Assembly: GCA_036804525.1 (NCBI GenBank)
Contig: DAIRSE010000001.1
Span: 168,881-232,880 of the forward strand
Reading direction: 5' to 3'
DNA: 64,000 nucleotides
Source of the DNA: JBFLVT01 sp036804525
GTDB taxonomy: Bacteria; Bacillota; Desulfotomaculia; Desulfotomaculales; JASEER01
Under the pieces are notes generated by a model. That model saw only the letters and a program-made list of their open reading frames with translations, was not told the origin of the DNA and searched no databases. The translations under genes and the position numbers were made by a program. Shown one piece after another: positions 51,770 through 59,278 of this stretch (positions within the stretch are counted from its first letter, which is position 1; each line of letters begins with the position of its first letter).

Positions 51770-52192
51770 CTAGTCAAAGCCGGACTTCCGCGCTCGGGAA
51801 ACCAGATCTGCCAGCGTAGTCCCAACAAGTACGTTATGGATCGCCTTGTTCACGTCCTTCCATACCGGGCGGATGGTACATTCCCCGGCACGGTTACAGG
51901 ATTCGGGGCTGGACACGCAATCAGCTATATTCAGTTCCCCGCCCAGTACTTCGACAACCTGTGCCATGGTAACCTGAGTCGCATCCTTGGCAAGCACAAA
52001 GCCACCGCGCGAACCCCGGACACTGCGCACCAGGCCTGCAGCCTTCAAAGTCAGAATCAGCTGTTCCAGGTATGCCTGGGAGAGTCCCTGCCTCCCAGCG
52101 ATGTCTCTTAAAGGAACAGGTCCCCTGTCACTGTACTGCGCGATATCAATCAGTGCCCGGGCCCCGTACCTGACACGGGTTGTCAGTCGCAT
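51770..52192 (-). CDS. Rrf2-family (IscR-like) transcriptional regulator
   Basis: The 140 residues start MRLTTRVRYGARALIDIAQY, the standard Rrf2 helix. The recognition helix is AGRQGLSQAYLEQLILTL. Three Cys in CVSSPESCNRAGEC fit an iron-sulfur cluster site as in IscR. It is a single gene between two unknown ones; no isc or suf genes follow. Control of iron-sulfur or redox genes elsewhere is a reasonable guess. Confidence 0.88.
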   Translation of the reverse strand: MRLTTRVRYGARALIDIAQYSDRGPVPLRDIAGRQGLSQAYLEQLILTLKAAGLVRSVRGSRGGFVLAKDATQVTMAQVVEVLGGELNIADCVSSPESCNRAGECTIRPVWKDVNKAIHNVLVGTTLADLVSRARKSGFD

Positions 52193-52387
52193 TCCGGCCA
52201 CCCCAATAGCATAATCCTTATAAGCTTACTAATAATTTTAACATGCAAAGTCAATAACCGTCAAAGGATAAGTCTCAAGGGCTATGATGAATTCTATCAT
52301 AACTTCGACAAGAAACGAGAAAACAACTGTTTGACCGTAGCGGCTTGCGCTATAATTAAAGAAACAGCAGAGGAGGGCGGGACGTCA

Positions 52388-52750
52388 GTGCGCAGGAAAA
52401 CCGTATGTTTGACCCGTGAGGGGGGCAACGGAATCCTTTTGCTGTTCGGCGGTTTCCTGGTAGGAATCTTCTGGGGTATGAAGACCGCAACCATCCTTGG
52501 TTTTTATCTCTTTGGGTCCTACTGGGCACTGGTGGCCTTTCATCGGCCGTTAAACAGGATTCTGGCGCCTTCCGAGCGCAGCCACGTTGATGACGACCGG
52601 CCGCTGATCCTGGCCAGGGCGCTTCTCCTGCTGTTGATCCTCTGGATTCCGGGTATTGTGGCCGGAATAATTGAAACCGTCAGGCCGCTGACGTCCGCAC
52701 ACCGGTCTACTTATGCAGCATATCGAAGAGTTTCTTCAGTAAGAAAATAA
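52388..52750 (+). CDS. Membrane protein of unknown function (120 residues)
   Basis: GTG 52388 follows GGAGGGCGGGA. Three hydrophobic stretches are visible (GILLLFGGFLVGIFWGM, TATILGFYLFGSYWALVAF, LLLLLILWIPGIVAGIIE). The last 44 bases overlap tail-to-tail with a small gene on the other strand. No family recognised. Confidence 0.6.
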   Translation: MRRKTVCLTREGGNGILLLFGGFLVGIFWGMKTATILGFYLFGSYWALVAFHRPLNRILAPSERSHVDDDRPLILARALLLLLILWIPGIVAGIIETVRPLTSAHRSTYAAYRRVSSVRK

Positions 52751-52886
52751 GGGCGATATTGGCCACGGCCATAACGCCAAAGAAAATGGCAAGTATTATC
52801 CTTAAGTCCGTGGGCCACTCGCTGAAGTAGACTAGAACCGCAGCGACTATGAACAACAGGCTGGATACTATGCGCAATACATTCAT
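52707..52886 (-). CDS. Small two-span membrane protein (59 residues)
   Basis: ATG 52884-52886 lies seven bases after GAGAGGG. The protein is MNVLRIVSSLLFIVAAVLVY, then SEWPTDLRIILAIFFGVMAV and ANIALIFLLKKLFDMLHK. It is clearly a membrane protein with good coding quality, and it overlaps the plus-strand gene by 44 bases at the 3' ends. Function unknown. Confidence 0.7.
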   Translation of the reverse strand: MNVLRIVSSLLFIVAAVLVYFSEWPTDLRIILAIFFGVMAVANIALIFLLKKLFDMLHK

Positions 52887-53083
52887 CCGTATTCCCTCTC
52901 CTCAGTTCACCGCATATTCCATTCCCATCATGCCTTATTTCGTGGCCTGCCTGCAAGCCCCGTCCCCAAGACTCTCGGTTAACCCCTTATCCCCTGTCGA
53001 TCATCGCTTTGGTCCGCCCGCCGTGTTGCCATCATTAAATAATGGGTAGTAGCATATGCTTACGGAATACTTCGGGGAAGGGG

Positions 53084-53986
53084 TTGGTCGCCCTGGACAA
53101 AAAAACCCGTATCGCAAGACTTTCTGTAATATCAAACACTGTTTTGACCGTCGGAAAACTCGGCGTCGGGTTATCCATGAACTCGGTGAGCATCCTTTCC
53201 GAAGCCTTGCATTCAGGCCTCGATCTTGTTGCGGCGCTAATCGCCTACTTCGCTGTATGGAAGTCGGAACAACCGGCCGACGAACGGCACCAATTCGGTC
53301 ACGGGAAGTACGAAAACGTGGCCAGCACTATCGAAGCCTTGCTGATCATCGCTGCCGCCGGGCTGATTATCGCTCAGGCTGTTCCCAAATTCTTCATTCC
53401 CCACAAGGTACATTCCCTGGGTTTGGGGGCCGCCGTCATGGCGGTCTCGGCAATAGTTAACCTTGTTGTCTCCCAGATGCTGTTCAAGACGGCCCGTGAA
53501 ACGGATTCCCCGGCCCTGGCCGGTGACGCCTGGCACCTGCGGACCGATGTTTATACTTCCGTAGGTGTTCTTGCCGGCATCCTGGCCATCAAATTCACCG
53601 GGCTGACCGTACTCGATCCCGCGATAGCTATCATCATTGCTCTTGTAATTATCAAGGCAGGCTACGACTTGATTCGCAGCTCCATGCGGAGCATTCTCGA
53701 TGTTAAGCTGCCGGAAGAAGACCTGAAGATTATCAATGAGGTTTTGTTGCAGTTTAATTCTGAATACCTGGAGTTTCACGACCTGCGCACACGGAAGGCC
53801 GGTCCTTACCGCTTCATCGATCTCCACCTTGTGGCCCCCGCCAACCGCCCCCTGCAGGACGTGCACAGCCTTTGCGATCGTATTGAAGAAGCTATTGAGG
53901 CACGGCTGCCGCGCACCGAGATGCTCATCCATATCGAGCCTTGCGACAACCGCTGCGACAGCTGTAAACAGTGTCCCGAGAAATAG
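53084..53986 (+). CDS. Cation diffusion facilitator (CDF) transporter
   Basis: The 300 residues show ALHSGLDLVAALIAYFAVWK with the HxxxD metal site, QFGHGKYENVASTIEALLI, AWHLRTDVYTSVGVLAGIL (second HxxxD-type site), and the C-terminal cytoplasmic domain (RTRKAGPYRFIDLHLVAPAN). The C-terminal Cys cluster CDNRCDSCKQC is extra and may sense metal. The start is uncertain: TTG 53084 is used because GGAAGGGG is close. Family members export zinc, cobalt, iron or cadmium. Confidence 0.87.
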   Translation: MVALDKKTRIARLSVISNTVLTVGKLGVGLSMNSVSILSEALHSGLDLVAALIAYFAVWKSEQPADERHQFGHGKYENVASTIEALLIIAAAGLIIAQAVPKFFIPHKVHSLGLGAAVMAVSAIVNLVVSQMLFKTARETDSPALAGDAWHLRTDVYTSVGVLAGILAIKFTGLTVLDPAIAIIIALVIIKAGYDLIRSSMRSILDVKLPEEDLKIINEVLLQFNSEYLEFHDLRTRKAGPYRFIDLHLVAPANRPLQDVHSLCDRIEEAIEARLPRTEMLIHIEPCDNRCDSCKQCPEK

Positions 53987-54215
53987 GACGGGATGTCAGT
54001 CGATTCAGCCGGTGATAACGCCTCGCTTGGAACTTATGTTTCATTTTCACTAAAACCAAAGTATTACGACATTAGGACAATTGTCCCGGGGCTTATGCAA
54101 AAACGACAATAAAGATCATAATTCCAAAAGCCGTAAATTAACATCATAAAGAGCTGGTGTCAGCTTACCGATGTTTCTTTTAGAAAATCTTAATTTTTGT
54201 TTCTCGACGTTTTTC

Positions 54216-54244
54216 TTGTTTCCTTGGCCGTATGGCGTTATACT
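54216..54244 (+). promoter_or_regulatory. Sigma-A type promoter of the membrane HD-GYP gene
   Basis: TTGTTT (54216-54221) and TATACT (54239-54244) are 17 bases apart, 60 bases before the start codon. The rest of 53987-54303 holds no gene; a GACAATTGTC palindrome occurs near 54087. Confidence 0.6.
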
Positions 54245-54303
54245 GGTAGCAAATCCAAATCGTTCCTTACATGCTGACTGTAAGTTCAACTCCTGGAGCG
54301 ATT

Positions 54304-55611
54304 ATGCAAGCTGTAAGAAAAAGGCAACCCTCGTCCCCCTTTTACCAGAAGCTGTTATCCAGCCACTACTTGTTCCACCTCTATTTATGGTCCGTCATAT
54401 TGGTGGGGTGGGGCATTCTATTGTATGATGGGCCAGGCATATCTACAGATCTCACGCGTGCCCTAGCCATTCAGTTGCTAATCTGGAGCATTATAACTTT
54501 CTTTGGCGAATTCAAGTCGATAATACGAATAGCGCTTGAGCAAGAAATTACGGTCGCCTTTGCCGTGCATATCGCCGCCGTTATTTACTTTGGCGTTCCT
54601 TTTGCCCTTATAGTCGCTGCAGTTAGTAGCGCCTTGATCGACTTGTTAGGTCGCCGGGGTTTTCAAAAGCTCCTGTTTAACGTAGGGCAATATTCTATAA
54701 GCATTTGGGCCACAGGGTTTGTCTTTTATACATTAAAACAATCCGACCCACTTACACGTTTGAACCTGGAGCAGGACTTTCTGGCTATTCTAGTAGGTTG
54801 TTCGATCTACGTCATGTTTAACTGGCTCCTTGTATCAATAATTGTTAGCCTGTCAGCAAAGCTTCGCTTACGGGACGTTCTCTCCAATCACTTTAAAGCC
54901 CAAATTTCCCATTTTGCCGCTTTAACCCCAGTAGCGATCCTGCTCGTTCTTCTTTATGAGCAAAACCCTTTTTCTATCATTCTTTTGGCCCTCCCTCTAA
55001 TCATGACCCACAACAGCCTTACCCAATATATGATAGTCATTAAGCAGGCTCGTGACACTATCGAACTTTTATCTGACACGATTGACGAACGCGACAAATA
55101 TACGGCCAGCCATTCCAAACGTGTTGCGGAATATGCACGAATGATTGCAGAAGAAATGTCCTTAAAAGCCCGTGAGATAGAAGAGATCTACATGGCGGGA
55201 CGGGTACACGACCTGGGGAAAATCTCTATCCCAGACTCGATCCTACTTAAGAGTGGCCGCCTCACCGATGAGGAGTCTGCCGTTGTTAAAGCCCATCCCA
55301 AGACAAGCTTCTTCCTACTCAGCCGGATCAAGATGTACGAGCAGGCGGCCAGGCTCGCCCTGCACCACCACGAACGTTTAGACGGTAATGGATACCCTAC
55401 CGGACTCAAGGGAGAATCAATACCTCTGGGGTCCCGCATCCTGGCTGTGGCTGACAGCTACGACGCCATGACCACCGACCGCCCCTACCGCCGCGCGCTC
55501 TCTCAGGAAACGGCAATCGCGGAGTTGGAGCGCCACAAGGGGACGCAATTCGACCCTAATGTTGTAGATGCTTTTGCAAGAGCGCTATCCCGAAAGGAAG
55601 TGCAAAACTAG
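54304..55611 (+). CDS. Membrane-anchored HD-GYP domain protein
   Basis: The 435 residues begin with six or so membrane spans (residues about 20-260) of no recognised sensory family, followed by a linker and an HD-GYP domain: HSKRVAEYARMIAEEM, GRVHDLGKISIPDSIL, LHHHERLDGNGYPTGLKGES and ADSYDAMTTDRPYRRALS. All catalytic HD and YP residues are present, so c-di-GMP hydrolysis is expected. ATG 54304 follows TGGAGCG. The last base is shared with the next gene's start, so the two are translationally coupled. Confidence 0.87.
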   Translation: MQAVRKRQPSSPFYQKLLSSHYLFHLYLWSVILVGWGILLYDGPGISTDLTRALAIQLLIWSIITFFGEFKSIIRIALEQEITVAFAVHIAAVIYFGVPFALIVAAVSSALIDLLGRRGFQKLLFNVGQYSISIWATGFVFYTLKQSDPLTRLNLEQDFLAILVGCSIYVMFNWLLVSIIVSLSAKLRLRDVLSNHFKAQISHFAALTPVAILLVLLYEQNPFSIILLALPLIMTHNSLTQYMIVIKQARDTIELLSDTIDERDKYTASHSKRVAEYARMIAEEMSLKAREIEEIYMAGRVHDLGKISIPDSILLKSGRLTDEESAVVKAHPKTSFFLLSRIKMYEQAARLALHHHERLDGNGYPTGLKGESIPLGSRILAVADSYDAMTTDRPYRRALSQETAIAELERHKGTQFDPNVVDAFARALSRKEVQN

Positions 55612-56180
55612 TGCTTATCCTCTGGGCTGTATTCCTATCCGTTATCGTTGCCCTGCTGCTGCGGAAGGTTCCGGCCAGCAACCCGCGCCTGCGTTTCAGA
55701 CAGGGCTGGCTGGTCCTGCTGGCCATCTCCGTCCAGATCCTGATCTTTACCCCTTTCGCCGAGGATCGCTTTGCCGAACTAGGACTCACGCCGATCCTGA
55801 ACACGGCAACCTATGCAATCATCGTGATCTTCGCCTTTCTTAACCGCAAAATCGCAAGCATCGCCGTTATCGGTCTCGGTACTCTCTCCAACCTCCTCGT
55901 AATTGCCGCCAACAAGGGTTACATGCCTGTGAAACTCGAAAGCCTCCGCCAGGTTGCGGAACCTGCTATCGTCAATATCATCGCCGCCGGCGAACCCTAC
56001 CGCAACTCCATCCTCTTAACCGACTCTACGCCCTTACCCTACCTCGCCGACATCTTTTATCTGCCGGCACAAATTCCTCTAGCTAATGTCTTCAGTATCG
56101 GCGACGTTGTCATTGGCATTGGGGCCTTTATTCTTGTCCAGCAGTTATTCGTCCCAAGACACCGGCACTTTTATTTCTAA
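55611..56180 (+). CDS. DUF5317-family membrane protein
   Basis: The 189 residues start at GTG 55611, overlapping the TAG stop by one base. The protein has several membrane spans (LILWAVFLSVIVALLL, RQGWLVLLAISVQILIFTPF, TATYAIIVIFAFLNR) and the segment LLVIAANKGYMPVKLESL, with NKGYMPV as the DUF5317 core. DUF5317 proteins are often next to HD-GYP membrane proteins. Their role is unknown; coupling here suggests a joint sensor-effector unit. Confidence 0.78.
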   Translation: MLILWAVFLSVIVALLLRKVPASNPRLRFRQGWLVLLAISVQILIFTPFAEDRFAELGLTPILNTATYAIIVIFAFLNRKIASIAVIGLGTLSNLLVIAANKGYMPVKLESLRQVAEPAIVNIIAAGEPYRNSILLTDSTPLPYLADIFYLPAQIPLANVFSIGDVVIGIGAFILVQQLFVPRHRHFYF

Positions 56181-56293
56181 AAAGACTATCCTTGGTACTA
56201 AAGTTTCATAAGCAAGTTCGCTACCCAAATTCGGATGCAGTATTGCTGGAGCCAAGAGAAAAGGATGGGTATCATATAAGCTAGTTTGCGTGT

Positions 56294-56359
56294 ATTCCTT
56301 TATGGATTCTTGCCTTTGCCCTGATAGTTGCCGGCAGCGCCAGCTACCGTTGGGGTTAA
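56294..56359 (+). pseudogene. Degenerate relative of the 28-residue peptide gene at 56650
   Basis: The frame reads IPLWILAFALIVAGSASYRWG and TAA 56357-56359. It matches the C-terminal LPLWVVALALVVAATASKRWG of the peptide at 56650. It has no ATG, GTG or TTG in frame and an upstream TAG in this frame, so it appears disabled, or it starts in another frame that is shifted. The stop lies in a 12-bp tandem duplication. Confidence 0.55.
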
Positions 56360-56372
56360 AGTTGGGGTTAAA
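56349..56372 (+). repeat. Two tandem 12-bp units
   Basis: GTTGGGGTTAAA occurs twice in a row (56349-56360 and 56361-56372), covering the stop of the degenerate peptide. Confidence 0.9.
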
Positions 56373-56388
56373 GACTGCTAATATAAGG

Positions 56389-56423
56389 AAGACACCTCCA
56401 TCATTTAGTGTTGGGGGTGTCTT
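56389..56423 (+). terminator. Intrinsic terminator
   Basis: AAGACACC and GGTGTCTT form an eight-bp stem with a long loop and a modest T/C tail (CTTGTTC). It probably ends the HD-GYP/DUF5317 transcript. From here to 56580 the sequence is AT-rich and holds no gene. Confidence 0.6.
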
Positions 56424-56587
56424 CTTGTTCCTGATAGCTTAGCTTACTTTGCAGGACAAAGTATAACACTTTTTTATGAAGATTTTACCATCAACCAGCA
56501 GGAATCTCAAAGAAGAAGTTAAATTATTTATTATCGACATACAAATAGAAAACTTTAGGCCTCAAACTAAAAAAACTTATTATTTCT

Positions 56588-56597
56588 TGTCGAAAAA
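56588..56597 (+). promoter_or_regulatory. TGTCGAAAAA site (0A-box-like) upstream of the peptide gene
   Basis: TTGTCGAAAAAA lies 62 bases upstream of ATG 56650 and contains the Spo0A box core. The AT-rich context (TATTATTTCTTG before, ATTTAAAACAC after) suits a promoter. Confidence 0.45.
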
Positions 56598-56649
56598 ATT
56601 TAAAACACTACCGGGTCACTCAAAACAATTAATATAAGGAGGGTTATCA

Positions 56650-56736
56650 ATGATTCGCTGGATTTCTACTCTGCCGCTTTGGGTTGTCGCACTTGCCCTT
56701 GTCGTCGCCGCCACTGCTTCTAAACGTTGGGGCTAA
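56650..56736 (+). CDS. 28-residue hydrophobic peptide
   Basis: ATG 56650-56652 lies seven bases after GGAGG, an ideal ribosome site. The peptide is MIRWISTLPLWVVALALVVA followed by ATASKRWG: a single membrane span with a basic C-terminus. Its C-terminal 21 residues recur in the degenerate copy 300 bp upstream. A terminator follows. It may be a small membrane regulator or a signalling peptide; no known family is recognised. Confidence 0.65.
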   Translation: MIRWISTLPLWVVALALVVAATASKRWG

Positions 56737-56768
56737 ACCAAGAAACGCACCGTCCTAATTTAGGCTGT

Positions 56769-56802
56769 GAGCACCCTTCCTATTGGGTTAGGGTGCTCTT
56801 TT
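56769..56802 (+). terminator. Intrinsic terminator after the peptide gene
   Basis: GAGCACCCT and AGGGTGCTC form a nine-bp stem with a 12-base loop, followed by TTTT. Confidence 0.88.
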
Positions 56803-56806
56803 GTTC

Positions 56807-57349
56807 CTAATGCATCTGTTTTCGTTCTTCCAACCGGTGGCGATCAAGCTGCTCTTTGGCCTCGCTGTAACTCCGCGCTGTTTCAGGGATGCCAGCCAGC
56901 CGCTGGGCGGCCCAGCGCATCACCTTCCTTGTTTCCCGTCGAATCAATGCGCGCCAGGGATAAACCTGTCGAAAGCCCGTGCTCCCCTGGCTGCTGAAAA
57001 ACTCCACCACCATCCGGTCCTGATCTTTAAGGAGCGTCAGCGCCTTAACGGCTGTCGGATCGGAAACGTTAAAGAACACCTCTCCGGCAAAGGGATAGCG
57101 AGGATTGTTAACGTTGACAATCAGCCGTAAAATGGGATGGCTGGGCAAATCCTCGATTTCCCAGCGGAAATCGAGGGGCAATTGTTCTTCCGGAGCCTTG
57201 TACCAGGTCTGAACCATTGCAGCGGGAGCCTTAATTAACAGGGTCGTTTCGGGTAGATTACGGTCGGGAAAAACCTTGATGGCGTAAACCATGCCTTCTT
57301 TTAATTCAGCTAGCAGTCTGTAAGGCGATTTAGCGATAATGTCAGTCAA
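56807..57349 (-). CDS. Protein of unknown function at the end of the thiol/ferredoxin operon
   Basis: The 180 residues start at TTG 57349 behind GGGAGG. It is soluble and begins with AKSPYRLLAELKEGMVYAIK. A central part reads KAPAAMVQTWYKAPEEQLPL, then LRLIVNVNNPRYPFAGEVFF, and a basic C-terminus follows. No signal peptide or Cys is seen. It follows the selenoprotein gene by 43 bp on the same strand. No named family. Confidence 0.65.
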   Translation of the reverse strand: MTDIIAKSPYRLLAELKEGMVYAIKVFPDRNLPETTLLIKAPAAMVQTWYKAPEEQLPLDFRWEIEDLPSHPILRLIVNVNNPRYPFAGEVFFNVSDPTAVKALTLLKDQDRMVVEFFSSQGSTGFRQVYPWRALIRRETRKVMRWAAQRLAGIPETARSYSEAKEQLDRHRLEERKQMH

Positions 57350-57392
57350 TGAAAACGCGGATCCTCCCTTAAGATATTCTCCGATGCGTTAA

Positions 57393-57926
57393 CTACTTCG
57401 TAAGTACTTCGACCTGCTTTTCAAACTCCTCAAGCGACCCCGGCCCCCATCCCAGTTTGCTGTAACGGACCTTGCCGTTCCTGTCTATGAACACCGTTTG
57501 CGGAATGGCCTGCACCCTGTAAACCTTTCCCGCTTCGCCGGAAGTATCCAGAAGAACGGGGATGGTGATGCCTTTTCTCTTGAGAAAGTCCCGGAGCCTG
57601 GCCGGGTCATCCCAGGCTACCAAGTAGATATCAAAACCCCGTTCCCTGTAGGCGGCTATCCTTGGCTGCAACTGCAGCGCTTCCTCGACGCAAGCCCCTC
57701 AGCCAGGCGAAAAAAAGGAAATTGCCAGCGGTCGGCCCAGCAAGTCGTCCGGGACGGCAACTTCTTTCCCGCTCGCGAGATCCATCGCCCGAAAAGCCGG
57801 GGCCTTCCCGTCGACAGGCGGCCGGCCGGGGGTATCGCCCGGCGGCATGGGAACTTCGGGCTTCGCGCAAGCCCCCAGGAACACCAGTAACAGCACGAAA
57901 ATCAGGTAAAGGGCTCGTTTAATCAT
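57393..57926 (-). CDS. Thioredoxin-fold (TlpA/ResA-like) lipoprotein, selenoprotein with U-x-x-C active site (in-frame UGA)
   Basis: Two frames separated by TGA 57699-57701 are one gene. Reading TGA as Sec gives 177 residues. A lipoprotein signal (LIFVLLLVFLGAC) is followed by a Pro-rich linker, APAFRAMDLASGKEVAVP, and ISFFSPG-U-GACVEEALQL, where Cys-x-x-Cys of thioredoxins is replaced by Sec-Gly-Ala-Cys. The rest matches TlpA/ResA: YLVAWDDPARLRDFLKRKG, VLLDTSGEAGKVYRVQAIPQ (cis-Pro after Ile) and TVFIDRNGKVRYSKLG. ATG 57924-57926 overlaps the previous stop (TAATG). A hairpin (GCTT with AAGC) follows the UGA. A frameshift or true stop is unlikely because the frame is preserved. Confidence 0.85.
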
Positions 57927-58804
57927 TATCCTATGTCCCTCCCGAATACAATCTGTTGTTCCCGCTTTATGCCGGAGGTAAACCTGAGCGCACCTGATGG
58001 GCAAGCCCTGGTACAGTCTAAACAGCGAATGCATTCCGGGTGATTCGGCGTCCGGTCCACAGCCAGGCCAAGCGGGCAAGCGCTCCGGCAGCTGTGACAC
58101 CCTGTACACCGTCCACGGTCCCATTCCAGCCGCCATAAACTGAACGCATTAAAGAGCCCGTAAAAAGCCCCCAGTGGACAGAGAGTCCTGCAAAAAGGCC
58201 GGTAAACAACGACCATCAGAACCAGCAGGAGAGTAAGGATGGCCAGCTTGAATAAGAACAGGGAGCCAAGCATCCCGCGAATCGCAGGGTTTCCCAGCGC
58301 CAGCGGTACTCCCGCTTCTAATGTCCCGGCCGGGCAAAGATATTTGCAGAAATACGGGGAGGCGATCCCGTACACGCCGATTGCCAGAACCGGCAAGGAC
58401 ACCGTCAAAACCAGCACGGCGTATTTCAACGTCAGGAGGATACCGGGCAGCTTTACGCGCCGCGCGCAAGGACGGGCCATAACCTCTTGCAGGAGGCCGA
58501 ACGGGCACAGCCAGCCGCAGGCCAGGCGGCCGACCAGGGCCCCAACCCCCGTCACCGTCCCCAGGACGTATAAAGAGACGGTCTGGCCCGGACCCGCCAG
58601 GAAAAACTGGAAGGACCCCACGGGGCAAGAGCCGACGGCCCCCGGACAGGAATAGCAGTTAAGGAAAGGGACGCAGACATTCTTCCCCGCTCCCTGGTAA
58701 ATCGTTCCCGATGCGAACCCCGGCCAGTAACTGTTCGCCAGCAGGGTGGATATCAGCTGCCAGGCCCGCCGGGGTATCGGCCACAGGCGTCCCCGGCTAG
58801 CCAA
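57926..58804 (-). CDS. Membrane-bound 4Fe-4S protein (NapH-like polyferredoxin)
   Basis: The 292 residues have several membrane spans and Cys clusters: CVPFLNCYSCPGAVGSCPVG, CGWLCPFGLLQE, SPYFCKYLCPAGTLE, and FCRTLCPLGAFYGL. A C-terminal ferredoxin domain carries CTGCHSCRSACPLGLAVD and CIRCLDCTRACPSGALR. This is the NapH/CcoG-type fold that passes electrons through the membrane. TTG 58804 overlaps the end of the upstream CxxC peptide gene by eight bases, and TAA overlaps the selenoprotein start. It may supply electrons to the thioredoxin-fold lipoprotein. Confidence 0.87.
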   Translation of the reverse strand: MASRGRLWPIPRRAWQLISTLLANSYWPGFASGTIYQGAGKNVCVPFLNCYSCPGAVGSCPVGSFQFFLAGPGQTVSLYVLGTVTGVGALVGRLACGWLCPFGLLQEVMARPCARRVKLPGILLTLKYAVLVLTVSLPVLAIGVYGIASPYFCKYLCPAGTLEAGVPLALGNPAIRGMLGSLFLFKLAILTLLLVLMVVVYRPFCRTLCPLGAFYGLFNAFSLWRLEWDRGRCTGCHSCRSACPLGLAVDRTPNHPECIRCLDCTRACPSGALRFTSGIKREQQIVFGRDIG

Positions 58805-58952
58805 TGCCGATACACTCCAGGCAAATGCGAATCGCCTTTTGGAAGAGCTCCGGCATTTCTCCCCTCGCGGCGCCGGCCGCTATCAGCAGGGCGCTTGCAG
58901 CCAACAGCAGCACGGATAGCCTGCGACCCGGCGGCAGTGTCCGTTGCGCCAT
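58797..58952 (-). CDS. CD1871A-like small CxxC protein
   Basis: ATG 58950-58952 follows AGGAGG at seven bases. The 51 residues read LSVLLLAASALLIAAGAARG (signal or membrane span), then EMPELFQKAIRICLECIGIG. The C-terminal AIRICLECIGIG is the hallmark of the CD1871A family of CxxC peptides, which in other Clostridia neighbours a 4Fe-4S membrane protein and a TlpA-like protein. The stop overlaps the next start. It is the first gene of the operon. Confidence 0.85.
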   Translation of the reverse strand: MAQRTLPPGRRLSVLLLAASALLIAAGAARGEMPELFQKAIRICLECIGIG

Positions 58953-59022
58953 CACAAAACCTCCTGTCGGCTAATTACGCGGCTGCGAGGGATATTCCTG
59001 CCCGCACCGATCCTGGCCGAAA

Positions 59023-59161
59023 GGGGCTGTTGAAAAACTTCGCCCGGCTTTGTCACGCTCGCCGCCCGGTGCTCACGTACCACCCAGTACGCTCCGCGCC
59101 GGCCGGCTTCGCCTTCCGCACCATGCTCGTTTTTGAACAGCCCCCATTTTTCAACAGGCCC
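59023..59161. mobile_element. MITE-like repeat, copy 2
   Basis: The copy starts GGGGCTGTTGAAAAAC and ends TTTTTCAACAGGCCC, like the copy at 49936-50077. The interior matches with scattered changes, for example GTACCACCCAGTACGC against GTACCACCCCAGTACGC. It lies between the CxxC operon and the gene at 59279, on the same relative strand as copy 1. Confidence 0.75.
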
Positions 59162-59237
59162 TGAAACTGCTGCCATTATACAGGACAGGGCGGCCGGCGG
59201 TAAATGCAGAGCGGCGTAAAGGGACAGGCCGCAACCG

Positions 59238-59247
59238 TGTCGAAAAA
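59238..59247 (+). promoter_or_regulatory. TGTCGAAAAA site (0A-box-like) upstream of the gene at 59279
   Basis: GTGTCGAAAAAGG lies 41 bases before ATG 59279. It is the third copy of this ten-base word upstream of a gene in this window. Confidence 0.4.
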
Positions 59248-59278
59248 GGTCTCACGAGCTTAAGGCGGGAGGAACGAC

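Noticed and set aside
57393..57671. A separate 92-codon gene with a thioredoxin end
   Set aside because: It is the part of the Sec-containing lipoprotein after the UGA; it has no ribosome site of its own and lacks the front half of the thioredoxin fold.
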